From Plakobranchus ocellatus (taxonomy: Eukaryota > Mollusca > Gastropoda > Plakobranchidae): 23,582 nt of DNA. The first letter of the stretch is position 1; every line of letters starts with the position of its first letter. The notes beneath the pieces were generated by a model, which saw only the letters and a program-made list of their open reading frames with translations, did not search any database and had not been told where the DNA came from. Shown in pieces: positions 11,201 through 19,925 of the stretch. The stretch spans positions 275,169 through 298,750 of the forward strand of contig BLXT01002349.1 of NCBI GenBank assembly GCA_019648995.1, read 5' to 3'. The position numbers were made by a program, and so were the translations under genes.

Positions 11201-14200
11201 CACTTCTTACTGACAACAATACACATTCCATTATTTTTGGAAATTTCTTTTTAAAATCCCATTCTATTCCACCTGGTTTCTTTGAAAACATACAAGTATC
11301 AAGTCACAAGTTTTTTTTTTTAAATGAATTGGATATTAGATGATATCAGTACACTTGCAGGTAAAAATACTGAAAAAAAATTAAATATCTGTGCATGCAT
11401 GTACACACTGCGCATGCACATACACAAAAACACAAGATTATTGCGCCTTAACCAAACAAAATGAGATTTTGATAATGTAGAAAAGGCTTTTCAAATGGTT
11501 AAAGTCATTGCTCTAGCACATTTCTGGGCAAAGTTATCAAACTAGGCAGCCTAAAATTCTAGTTTTGAGAAAATCACATTCAAAGATTTAAAACTTTTAA
11601 AGTGAAAAACTCCCTAGCAACCAAGGATTGCCTTTACTTTTGATTTATGATTTCAATGTCATATTCATTTCAAAATGTTTAGAAATGCTCAATTTTGATA
11701 AATGCAAAAAACAAAAATTTTTAATACATCCAACCTTGGTCTATCATTTCCTCTATATTTATGTTTGCTGATTGTTGAAAAATAACTTATTTCATATGAG
11801 TGAGTCATAATTGGTAAAGTTTTTAAATAAATTTTAAAGTTCAGGTTTGCTTTTCATTTATTTAGAAACAGAATTTAAAATGCCATATTGAAAAAGAAAG
11901 GAACCAAATCTCTAGGATTTTTCTTCATTACATCTTGAAGCAGCATTCAAAAAAAGCAAAATATGTTTGTTTAATGAGCAGATTGAATACCTTGTGAAGG
12001 ATTGATACTTAAATATTTTATCATAATTTCCTTTTTATTTATATCATATTTCCCTTGTGCACTTGCGGTTGAATAACATCTTTAAGAATTTATGCAAGCA
12101 TCTATCACCTGACCATACATAATTACCTGCTTTGCCTAATTTAAAAAAAAAATTTAGTGTTTAGATTAAAATTGGAAATTTGTATTGAATAAAGGATAGT
12201 AACAGATGCGCCACCTTGCTGCGTAGATTGTCCAACTCCAGACCACTGCTTGAATAGTCACAGCCAAAGTTTTGGATCATGTGATAGGTAAACAGTTGTT
12301 GTAACTGGGCCAGGGTTGCTGTGCCTCTTGCACTGATATCGTGAACAGAAGAGCTGGTCAACAGCTGGGCACCTGCTCCTTGCCTGCAGGGGACACGACA
12401 AAAGAGATATCTAGTCATACCAGAGAGCATTTTGAAGTGAGTGTAAACCATCAAAAAACAACAGAGATCTAGTCACACCAAGTCACATTTTGCAGTAGGT
12501 GCTAAGCCAGTCCCAGTAGCTTTCCTTATTTCCTGAGACAATCCCGATGAATATTTACATCAAATAAATGAAAGAATGAAAGACTGAAAAATAAAGCTTA
12601 AAATAGATTACATACAGGTAGAGAAGGGTTTTGAAGAAAACGCAAATCTCAGGCTCACCAACTTACCAGTAATAGAAAAATTCATGATTAAAATAAGGCA
12701 CATTTTAAAAAATTGGTGAAAGATCATTTTTTCCCTTTTTAGTATAAAGAATTTATGCATACATCTGTAACAGTACCACTGATCATATGTGACGCGTTCT
12801 GTCAAACCGGGGCATTAGGTACCCTGGCCTATATTGAGATATTGCTATGTAAAGTTACTACACTATTTTTTAGCTAAATTTTTGTATTGCATATTCTGAT
12901 CCGAAAGACATTAGTCTTGAGGTTTATTATAAAAAAAAACTAATATTTTTGCATTTGAAAATACACTTAATATGGCATTTCTTTGACAAAGGTCTAATTC
13001 TTGAACAAGAATTACGCAAAACATGACCTTTTTACTCAATGATTTTGGTCATTAATCAACAAGCCATACTGGCCTTGTTTGGTATCACTGTAATCGGGAA
13101 AACCTGAACTTTCTAAATATAGCATTGTTTTCCACGTTTAAAATAATTTCCATCGAGCGCTTCTATGATAAAATCTGTGAAAAATAGCGTCCGTTGATAG
13201 CAACCGGGGGGAATTCCTTAATTCCATCAAACGAGTGGCTGAGAACAGTAACATGACTTACCGTTGCTTCAAAATGGCGTCTAAACAAACATCATTTGAG
13301 ATGCTTATAACTCTGCAAAAAGCTCGGATTTAGCAAATGTCATGCACGAAGACCGTCTACTAAGCTTAATGGAAGAGGAAGAAGAGGAGGAAGTAGAGTC
13401 AGATTAAGAGCAACTGGAAGAAAGTTTAATTAAGTAGATCTACGCAAGAGGCAGAGATTAGGGGGGCGGGGCTAGCAGAAGACGAGCCATCAACATCTAG
13501 CAATAGTAGAATAGTTGAAATAGAATCAGAGGAAGAAAAAGCATTGATAAAGATATTGATTTAGATGTAGATTTAGAGAGAAATGTAAAATTAGATGAAG
13601 AACATTTTTTAGAGCCTGATCCTGGGTTAGAAAAACTAGAGAGGTTTGTTTGTAGCTGCAAGCTGAAACTGGCATCAGGAAGGCAGGATGTATTAAACAA
13701 TTTACAGCTGATTGGATTTTCAATCGAAAGCTCACCATTTTTGAGCTGCCAAAAGTTAAGAACGATTTAAATTTTTTTTTCATTAACTAAATAGATCCTC
13801 TAGATTGGTAAAGCTAAATTGACAAAACTCAGATCTTCAAGACAACCAAAGAAGTGCTTAGTTCTGAATCTGTATCAATAGATCCAGATCCAGAGAGGCA
13901 CTAAGTAGAAGCTGTAGACAGAGATTTTTAAGAATGAAATTACTCACATATTTTAATTTCCATTCAATTGTTTGAACACTTGGCTGCATCCAAATTGGTA
14001 CAGGGGTAGCGGGAAAGGGGAGCACACTCGAAAATATAATTATAGTTTGTAATTTTCTTTAAGCTTTCAAGCAAACATTAAGACAACAAAAAATGGTTTT
14101 GTAGAGCGTCAAATTTTGTTGTGTTACTATAAATATAAAAAAAAATTTTGAAGGTCTTGGATGATTAATTTAAATGCACCAGCCATAAAACATTGAGAGC

Positions 14201-17200
14201 ATAACTTTTAGTTATTTATTTATTTTTTTATTTGCATGCAGATGATAAATAGATTTATTGTTAGTAGATATTACCAAGTTACTTTATTCTTTAGCCCGAC
14301 GCAGAAGCAAAAGATTACTATATCAAGGGTCTGCTTGATTCACCTTGAGTGGCGGATTCTCTGTAATTTGTATTTATTTTTTATAGAATAATAACAGCAC
14401 TTTTTAGTATTACTCAGCAAATGCTATAATATGTATTTTGCTACTTTGAATGCTTTGTGAACTTATCATAAGTAATATATATAATTATAAAAAGGAAGAA
14501 TTGGTAAAAGTTCTATCCTGGGTAGTCATGATAAAATTGTTGAAAATGAAAAATATTTTCCTAAGTTTGACAAAAAGGAATTTTGATTAATAAATGCATG
14601 TTTCCTGAAGGTAGAGAGATAAACTACTTGATGGTTCTTTTTTTAAAAAATCATTTTGTAATATTTATATTAATGATGATTTTCATTTTCTTGAATAGAT
14701 ATCAATTAACTAAAGTCATAAATAAATTATTGTGCAATATCTTGTGAGATTACATTTTTCCTTTATTTTGTACTGTTGTGGTGAGTTATAGAAATGTATG
14801 ATGTGCTTTAAAATATACAAAACTGCATGAAACAGTGTGAAATTTTGCGTGAATATCAAGCATTATGTGCTCATTGTGATTGCCAAATTTTGTTGCTCTT
14901 GGATAATTAGAACCTATTGGTTGCTATGGAGATATATTCAAAATTTTAAACTCAGTTTTCTCAATAAAACGATTTTTACCTTTGCACGTACCAACCATGT
15001 TTAATAGGCCATAGCTCAGCCAAAAATTATCCAATTGACACAAACTTGATGTCAAATTAAAGATTAAGACCTGAACTATACAATGGTATAAATATCTCAA
15101 AACACCCTGGGGGTACCTTATGCCCCATTTTGACAGAACGCATCACATATTTAAACAGAAAATGTGCATTTCATTCAGATTTAATCTTCATACTTAATTC
15201 GAAAGAGTAAATATGGTAGTAAAGCACCATATTTAAGGTTACAGATTTTATCATGAAAAAAAGACCTGCACCTCAATTCATTATGTAAGCCTGCTACACA
15301 AATTTAAAGCTGAAAAAATGATGCAAAACATAAAAAACAGAGTACTCAGAGTTTTAGAAATTTTACCTCAATAAGCAGCACTTTTTAACAATGATTTTCC
15401 CTTCCATTAAAAAAGGATAGGTAAAGGCAGTATTTGCAACTTGTAACTCTCTTTGCTAATTACCAAAATGTAAATATATATTCTGTAAAATAATACTAGC
15501 AACTAACATGAACTAACCTTAGTGATGTTACAGGGGCTATAACTGCGTAACCTGTGCAGGTCCCTCCAATGTTGTCTCCCAGCTCCCAAAACAGACTAAG
15601 AGTAGCTGCCTCTATGGGTAGGACCAGGAATGTCAGGGCCAGACTGTAGGAAGTTCGAGTCTCAAAGCCCAGAATAAAAACTCCCAAAGTGAGCAGCAGG
15701 GAAAACAACATGATCCGCTGAGTAACCAAACCAAAATGGCGGAGACCTGGCAAAGATTTTTAAAACAAATTTTTAGGCATAAATACTTACATTACAACCT
15801 GAATAAGGTTTGAGTAAATTACCATCCCCAACTCAACCTCTCAAAAACTTGAGTTTATTTAATCCTCTCTATGGACAGTTTTTCATCTTTCACATTAAAA
15901 GTACATACATATTTAAGGCTAGAAAAAGTGATGCTCTACAAAAAGCAATTTCCAGTCTCAGCCTTGAGAACATGTATCATACATATAATTATAAGAAGTC
16001 TCTTTCTATTCTAGCACAAAGGCATATCTTGCAAGCAGTTCAAATGAGTCACTGAGCATCTGTTATGATCCTTCCTAAAAGCATCCAAAGAGCCCAAGTT
16101 TTTATCCACTCACCCTTGGCTGCCATGATGCGGTTGAAGCTCAGCTCTTCATTAGCACTTGCGTTGCATTCCGTAATCTTGCCCATAAATTTCCACAGTG
16201 TCAGGAACACCATGAGATGAAACATCAGCCAAAACACAGCAACAACTATAAACATAACAAACACAATATACCACTCTTTATGCTTAGAAGTTCTGTGTCC
16301 GACAACGATCAAAAAGACAATTTCCAAACAAAATGTCATGAGGACACACAGATAACGAAACAGTCGAGACTTGTCAAAAAATGATCTCCACCTGTCTATC
16401 ATAGACAGGCCAGAAAATTCAAAATCCACAACTGATTGGAATGCATGCCTACCAACAAAGCAAGTGAGGGCGTAAATGTTTGGTTTCACCTCCAGGGATG
16501 GGAAGAACATAAATATTCCTACAAAAATAAATCCTAAAAAACTAATCAGTCCCATAAACGACTTCAACCTCATAGCTGAGATGTGAAAAATATAGGCAAG
16601 GGTAAACATTGACAAAGCTATGCTGTCTAGTCCTGTTGCCAGACTGGCAATGATGAAACCGAGAGATTCCAAGCCCTCGGAGACAGTGAGCAGTTTGGCC
16701 TCCACAGGTTTGAGTTTAAGCGCCCTCTCAATCAGGTTCCAGCACCAGCCGAGCACCATGCTGCTCATAAACATAGCCTCCATCACTTCCTCCAGGGTCA
16801 TGTACTGTAGCTCTAAGTGATTCGTTAGGGCAAGAATTCCTGTAAGGCAGCCCACCCAGACATGGAACAAAGCTCGGCCAAGATCCTGGTAGCCCAGATA
16901 ATACCTCAGTGCACAGGATACAGCAAACACAAACGCTCCAAGGATTCCAATCACAGATACTGTCGCATCTTCCGTATAGGTCCATTGTGTGTACAGTCCG
17001 ATTCCAAGTGCAGCAATCAAGATGATCTCAGGTACGTACTTTAGGTGTTGTATGGTCAGATTGGTCTTCTGTGCCTGCATCATGGCAGCTACTGCCTTCT
17101 CTGAGAGATGAACTGTTGAGTATTTGGCTTTGGAGCAAACTGTCAGGCCGAAAGCTTTCAGATTATGCGGCACATGTTGCAATCTTTTCCTCATGAGCCA

Positions 17201-17224
17201 AAGTGGCTTTACTGGAGCATTCAT
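7771..17224 (-). CDS. TMEM168: Transmembrane protein 168, complete coding region in six exons
   Basis: The coding exons are 17224-16114, 15746-15518, 12383-12215, 10857-10752, 8905-8743 and 8239-7771. All junctions are GT-AG and in phase, giving 2247 nt (748 residues plus TGA); human TMEM168 is about 697. The first 440 residues hold about ten hydrophobic segments (roughly 63-80, 87-108, 118-135, 147-165, 186-215, 222-243, 291-309, 319-343, 380-397, 405-425). Family landmarks are FSGLSMIDRW (270-279), RIMAAKG at the first junction, GGTCTGYA (431-438), FGCDYSSSG (486-494), DGPRFDTYLLYYSG (514-527), RLILVLDTESS (562-572), FPRI, and the C-terminal LDTGHGLQLI. The N-terminal half is membrane-embedded and the C-terminal half is soluble. 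The human protein is reported in the nuclear envelope, and a variant has been linked to Brugada syndrome; its biochemical role is unknown. The start is fixed by an in-frame TGA ten codons upstream. The identification is firm. The exon boundaries come from alignment by eye with the remembered human protein. Confidence 0.95.
8240..8742 (-). other. TMEM168 intron 5 (between coding exons 5 and 6)
   Basis: Donor GTGAGG and acceptor TCATGTCCCAG. Apart from the MITE at 8303-8458 I see only AT-rich sequence. Confidence 0.85.
8303..8458. mobile_element. 156-bp MITE with CAGGGATGCCAGT termini
   Basis: The left end CAGGGATGCCAGT (8303-8315) is matched exactly by its reverse complement ACTGGCATCCCTG (8446-8458). 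The same six bases, AATTAT, flank both sides (8297-8302 and 8459-8464). The interior is AT-rich and non-coding. CAGGG termini resemble hAT elements, but hAT duplications are usually 8 bp, so the superfamily is open. It lies in the 497-bp intron between TMEM168 coding exons 5 and 6 and supplies about 30% of it. Confidence 0.8.
8743..8905 (-). CDS. TMEM168: TMEM168 coding exon 5
   Basis: The acceptor is GACCTTCCCAG| above 8905 and the donor TGCAG|GTGAGG at 8742, giving 163 nt and residues 539-593. The sequence reads DNKSLSLSMLLSWWQEQ, then SRLILVLDTESSFKW, then KESFLAVQTC. The Trp-Trp pair and the ILVLD strand match the human family member as I recall it. Phase 1 in and phase 2 out fit both neighbours. 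Confidence 0.92.
8906..10751 (-). other. TMEM168 intron 4
   Basis: Donor GTAAGC at 10751 and acceptor CTTCCCAG at 8906. It contains a run of about 17 T at 9188-9204 and the 52-bp tandem repeat at 10114-10217. Otherwise it is AT-rich with no recognisable gene. Confidence 0.85.
10114..10217. repeat. 52-bp imperfect tandem duplication (2 copies)
   Basis: Copies at 10114-10165 and 10166-10217 share CAGCCTA, TTGTAAATA, GGGCCA and AAATATTTCA with point differences. It lies in TMEM168 intron 4 and has no known function. Confidence 0.7.
10752..10857 (-). CDS. TMEM168: TMEM168 coding exon 4
   Basis: This 106-nt exon has acceptor TTTTTAATCAG| (upstream of 10857) and donor CTCTCAG|GTAAGC (10751). It encodes residues 504-538: LRAFFDRCTADGPRFDTYLL and then YYSGDVYDSGDWALS. 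The conserved DGPR-DTY-LYYSG block identifies it. It is too short to stand out as an ORF and was found by reading for the missing part of the family. Confidence 0.92.
10858..12214 (-). other. TMEM168 intron 3
   Basis: A weak donor (GTGGCG) starts it and a T-rich acceptor ending ATCAG closes it. A GTGCATGC palindromic patch lies at 11390-11420. No gene or transposon was recognised. Confidence 0.8.
11390..11420. repeat. Short palindrome TGTGCATGC / GCATGCACA
   Basis: A perfect 9-bp inverted repeat with a 13-bp loop in an alternating purine-pyrimidine tract, within an intron. Confidence 0.5.
12215..12383 (-). CDS. TMEM168: TMEM168 coding exon 3
   Basis: The acceptor TGTCCCCTGCAG| lies just above 12383 and the donor AAG|GTGGCG is at 12214. 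The exon has 169 nt and encodes residues 447-503. It begins the soluble C-terminal domain with a helix-like stretch, LAQLQQLFTYHMIQNFGCDY, then SSSGLELDNLRSK, which continues into the next exon. The donor matches consensus only at GT plus the G at +3, yet the protein alignment requires the exon to end at this Lys. Confidence 0.92.
12403..12510. repeat. Old imperfect tandem duplication of about 60 bp
   Basis: AGAGATATCTAGTCATACCA... at 12403 recurs as AGAGATCTAGTCACACCA... at 12463, each followed by CATTTTG-AGT and TAA-CCA. It sits immediately upstream (in gene direction) of the acceptor of TMEM168 coding exon 3. Confidence 0.5.
12789..12848 (+). repeat. Left terminal inverted repeat of the 2.36-kb element
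   Basis: About 60 bp pairs imperfectly with 15087-15146. The outer 20 bases differ at three positions from the reverse complement of the right end. Confidence 0.78.
13274..13770 (+). pseudogene. Decayed acidic ORF inside the 2.36-kb transposon
   Basis: Reading begins at ATG 13274 in a good context (AAAATGG: MASKQTSFEMLITLQKARI, then stop). It picks up again at 13342 (MHEDRLLSLMEEEEEEEVES, D, stop) and continues in pieces rich in Glu/Asp/Ser (AEDEPSTSSNSRIVEIESEE), then LEPDPGLEKLERFVCSCKL and on to about 13770. At least three frame changes or stops separate the pieces. An acidic N-terminus followed by Cys pairs is common in transposon proteins, but no catalytic triad is visible. I cannot name the family. 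It is non-functional as it stands. Confidence 0.5.
15087..15146 (-). repeat. Right terminal inverted repeat of the 2.36-kb element
   Basis: The reverse complement starts GTGATGCGTTCTGTCAAAAT and shares GGGGCAT, AGGTACCC and GAGATAT with the left end. It is followed directly by the ATAT flank at 15147-15150. Confidence 0.78.
15518..15746 (-). CDS. TMEM168: TMEM168 coding exon 2
   Basis: The acceptor is AATCTTTGCCAG| at 15747 and the donor CTAAG|GTTAGT at 15517, giving 229 nt. It encodes residues 371-447. The sequence continues AAKG with LRHFGLVTQRIMLFSLL, matching the human RIMASKG-MRHF junction as I recall it. It carries the last two membrane segments (about 380-397 and 405-425) and the conserved ELGDNIGGTCTGYAV motif. 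Codon 447 (Arg) is split 2+1 across the next intron. Confidence 0.93.
15747..16113 (-). other. TMEM168 intron 1 of the coding region (367 bp)
   Basis: Donor GTGAGT and acceptor TTTGCCAG. Open frames seen across it on both strands have no protein-like features. Confidence 0.88.
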
Positions 17225-17288
17225 CTCAGCTTGCAGTTGCCAGCCTGACTGTCACTCACCAGCAGCTGCATCCTTTTGATATCTCCAT
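16114..17288 (-). CDS. TMEM168: TMEM168 coding exon 1 with 64 nt of 5' UTR
   Basis: The exon opens at 17288 after a pyrimidine-rich acceptor (TTTTTCCTTTTTACGCACAG on the minus strand), so at least one untranslated exon lies further upstream. Translation starts at 17224. The exon encodes residues 1-370 and the first base of codon 371, covering the first eight or so membrane segments. The polar N-terminus of about 60 residues has no signal peptide. The donor is AAGG|GTGAGT at 16113, a perfect consensus. The open frame runs 65 nt past the donor to a stop at 16049; that tail is intron. Confidence 0.93.
17221..17288 (-). promoter_or_regulatory. TMEM168 leader with two upstream ORFs and an ATGA overlap
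   Basis: The first bases of the exon are ATG. uORF1 (17288-17256) has 10 codons and ends TGG TGA. uORF2 (17271-17221) has 16 codons, with A at -3 of its start, and its TGA overlaps the TMEM168 start as ATGA. The main ATG has G at -3. Such an overlap is the geometry seen in termination-reinitiation. Regulation by it is an inference. Confidence 0.6.
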
Positions 17289-18579
17289 CTGTGCGTAAAA
17301 AGGAAAAATCAATTTGTACATTTTGTTTCAGCTGATACTTTTAATGCTGTTACGCTAACAAATAACTTTTATTGAAATTCAAAGTCATGGGCAAGGGTAG
17401 CAATAACAGCTTATATAAAGTTAACTGAGAATAGGTTTGAGTGGAGGAATGTGATAGCCAACGTCTATTCCAGACAAGGCAGGCCTACCTGGTGATGATG
17501 ATGATGATGATGACACTAACAACAAGATCAGAATATTTGTGTGGCTTAAAATGACTTATTAGTATAAAAATATTTTTTATGTCATTTAATTATGACATGA
17601 ATTTCTGTCTTGTAACTTTTTACAGAGCCTGTGAGTATAGGTAATGTTTTAATAAAACCAACTATATAAATACCAAAACCTCGAGTGGTAAAGATAAAAA
17701 GTATGTATATTCCAAGACCAATCATCCAAATTAATGCCACTTTTTAAAAATCTTTTAATCCAGATTTCCCCGTTAGAAAGCTTAGTTTTTGTCTGTATCT
17801 TTTATTCAAAATGCTAGCAAGGTGACGTCTGACTCATTTAATTTGCAAATATCTGAGGCCCTCTAATGTTACAATTTTAGTTTTTTACCTTTGTTGTATT
17901 ACTATTATCGCTATTACTATATATACATTGTTTGTCGTGAGATGTTTTAACTACACTTTTGTATGGTAAAAATTCATTGCCAGAAACATGTATAGCATAG
18001 GCCTATCAAAAGAGCCATTAACTATTGCTTCGCCAGCAACGCAAGAACTGAAAGTAGTGAAAAGGGTTGCCTTCAATAGTCATTTGTGGAACAAAAATGT
18101 TTTTTTATTGAGTCTACACAATATCTTTTTACATAATTCTTTCAATTTATTGCATTGGGTTCAACAGATCTCAAATTTTTCTTGTATGCCATGCCTGACT
18201 TAAGATCTAGGTATAGTAGCTGTAGAACTAGCATAAGGGAAACTGCAATCAAGGGGCTGTTATAACTACATGAAAGGCCAACACTGTTTGTGTGAATGTA
18301 TGAAAACTAAGTTACAAATATATGGGCTTTGCATGTACTGTTTAAATATCTGAAAAAAGCAAAATTCATTGCCCTTATATTCACAAAATTTAAAAAAAAA
18401 AATAAAAAACGTTCAAGCTTGGTACGGTGCTTGATTGATGAGAAATTGCCTAGCATGTTGTGTTCAGGGTGATAATGACAAGTCATTTCTACAATGGTGA
18501 TGATGGTGATTAATTTTGCTAACACCAGCAGACAGTGGATGATAATCTGGAGCCACCTGTTGCACATGGCTACCACTGC
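17289..18579. other. Upstream flank of TMEM168 or 5' UTR intron; no gene recognised
   Basis: Because coding exon 1 starts at a splice acceptor, this stretch is probably an intron within the 5' UTR. It holds a GAT microsatellite and otherwise AT-rich sequence. No promoter can be placed. Confidence 0.5.
17491..17512. repeat. (GAT)n microsatellite, about 7 units
   Basis: An uninterrupted run of about seven GAT triplets, GTGATGATGATGATGATGAT and on. Confidence 0.9.
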
Positions 18580-18870
18580 TGTTAACTGAGATTTTAGTTT
18601 GGTTTTGTATCATGATTTATTCTTGGGAAGCTAAAGCAGTGGTTTCCCTTTGCCTACTGCCGGTTTGTGTACTGGCTCTCCACTAGCCTTTGTTTTGTAA
18701 CCAACCCACAAGACAGTGGAAGTCCATGGATGGTCATTGTCTTATTACGAATCTTCCCCCCTTTGCAAGTCTTATGTTAAGTCCTACTGGGTTCCACTAC
18801 TTTCTTCATCAATGTATAACTGATGGGGTTACCTACCGGTTTAGTCACCATTGCTCTGTACCAGGGGGGG
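18580..18870. repeat. GC-richer block, candidate dispersed repeat
   Basis: The base composition is clearly higher in GC than either side. The minus strand contains GGCAAAGGGAAACCACTGC and no long ORF. I suspect an old retroelement piece or a 5' UTR exon, but cannot name it. It ends at a run of nine G (18864-18872). Confidence 0.25.
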
Positions 18871-19260
18871 GGTATAACTTTTCAAATTTCTGTACCAAAA
18901 AGAATCAATTTTGAAATCGACTGAAATAAGCCTAACAGGGAACTATAAAGCTTCTAAATGCTTTCAAAAATCTGAAACTTTTTTTTTTTAACCTTATTTC
19001 TGAAGATGAACACACTGTGCTACTTAAACTATTCAAAATTTTTAAGTTGTCCACCCTTCCAATGTGTTTTGCTAGGGGCTATAAATATATTAGGTATTTA
19101 CACTTTGTACATATCTACTGAAATTCAGTCTCCATATTTAAAAATTAAAAAAGTATTAACAATAGTTATGTTTATTTTTTTCGAAAAGTTTGAAAGATTT
19201 ATGGTAGCAGTCCCATGAAATTAGATGCTTTGCTGATCTACATCACTAAGATCAAATAAA

Positions 19261-19692
19261 CATATTCTTCTTCTCACAGAATTGGGGTTTTAAAAGGCAT
19301 CAATTTTATTGATGAAGTAAAATTCTCATTGCTTCAAATACAGAAAGTCAAATACAGAAAGTCTATAACATGTAGATTCCGTACATATAGTCGTAACCAC
19401 TCCACTCATTTTGTGGGTAACTATTTTTTATATTTTTTTTTTACAACCTTTTTAAAATTTTCTTATTGCATGTTCTAGATAGTTGATTAAAACTGACTTC
19501 ATTGTGCCCGTTAAAATGATAAGGGATGTAGCCACAACAAATCAGTCACAACTCATTGTGGATATTGACCCTTAAAATTTGTTGACTCAAACAGGTTTAT
19601 AAAAAAAAAAAAGAAAGAAAAGGCTTCAAACTCATATGCTCTTATTACAGAATTAAGGTTTTAAAGGCATAAATTTTCTCGATAAAAATATA
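19261..19692 (+). repeat. Diverged direct repeat of about 60 bp, copies 372 bp apart
   Basis: CATATTCTTCTTCTCACAGA... at 19261-19320 and CATATGCTCTTATTACAGAA... at 19633-19692 both continue with GGTTTTAAA-GGCAT-AATTTT and an ATGAA/ATAAA tail. This could be the ends of a retroposed or LTR-like unit, or an old tandem duplication. Confidence 0.4.
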
Positions 19693-19794
19693 AATTAAAA
19701 GCTGATATTATACTAAAAAAATAACTCAAAGTGACTGATTTGCTTTGGTGTCATCAAACTGAGTGATAAAAAGTATTGAGGACTATACAAACAA

Positions 19795-19925
19795 GAGGAC
19801 CTAAGAGTGAGACTGAGAGCAAGAGTATGGCCCAGTGCAGTTGTGGAGACCCACGAAGCTCTCTATGTCTGTTCGGCAGATCTACAGCACACTGCAGACT
19901 TCAATCTTGAGATAGAGCTTGCCAT
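19795..19925 (-). other. Exon-like island with a strong splice acceptor
   Basis: On the minus strand a long pyrimidine tract (TCTCTCTTCTTCTTTCATTC, then ATCAG) ends at 19926. GC-richer sequence beginning ATGGCAAGCTCTATCTCAAG follows. One frame reads DGKLYLKIEVCSVL and then stops at 19882. Another reads 20 codons from the ATG. It could be the last exon of the next gene upstream or a noncoding 5' exon of TMEM168. A GTGGGT donor candidate lies inside. Confidence 0.3.

Larger units (their letters stand above)
12789..15146 (+). mobile_element. 2358-bp DNA transposon with terminal inverted repeats, in a TMEM168 intron
   Basis: The left end (GTGACGCGTTCTGTCAAACC...) and the reverse complement of the right end (GTGATGCGTTCTGTCAAAAT...) match over about 60 bp. 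Shared blocks are GTTCTGTCAAA, GGGGCAT, AGGTACCC and TGAGATAT. ATAT flanks both ends (12785-12788 and 15147-15150), so the duplication is either ATAT or TA; this cannot be settled because the sequence is palindromic. The interior holds broken coding remnants on the plus strand at 13274-13770 and AT-rich subterminal sequence. A TA target would suit a Tc1/mariner-type element, but I recognise no transposase catalytic motif. It makes up about three quarters of the 3.1-kb intron. The family is unknown to me. Confidence 0.8.

Noticed and set aside
16620..17044. Plus-strand and second-frame minus-strand ORFs inside coding exon 1
   Set aside because: Shadows of the TMEM168 frame.
18307..18576. 89-codon minus-strand ORF with hydrophobic stretches
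   Set aside because: It lies in AT-rich sequence where T-rich codons give false membrane segments; no domain or conservation is recognised.
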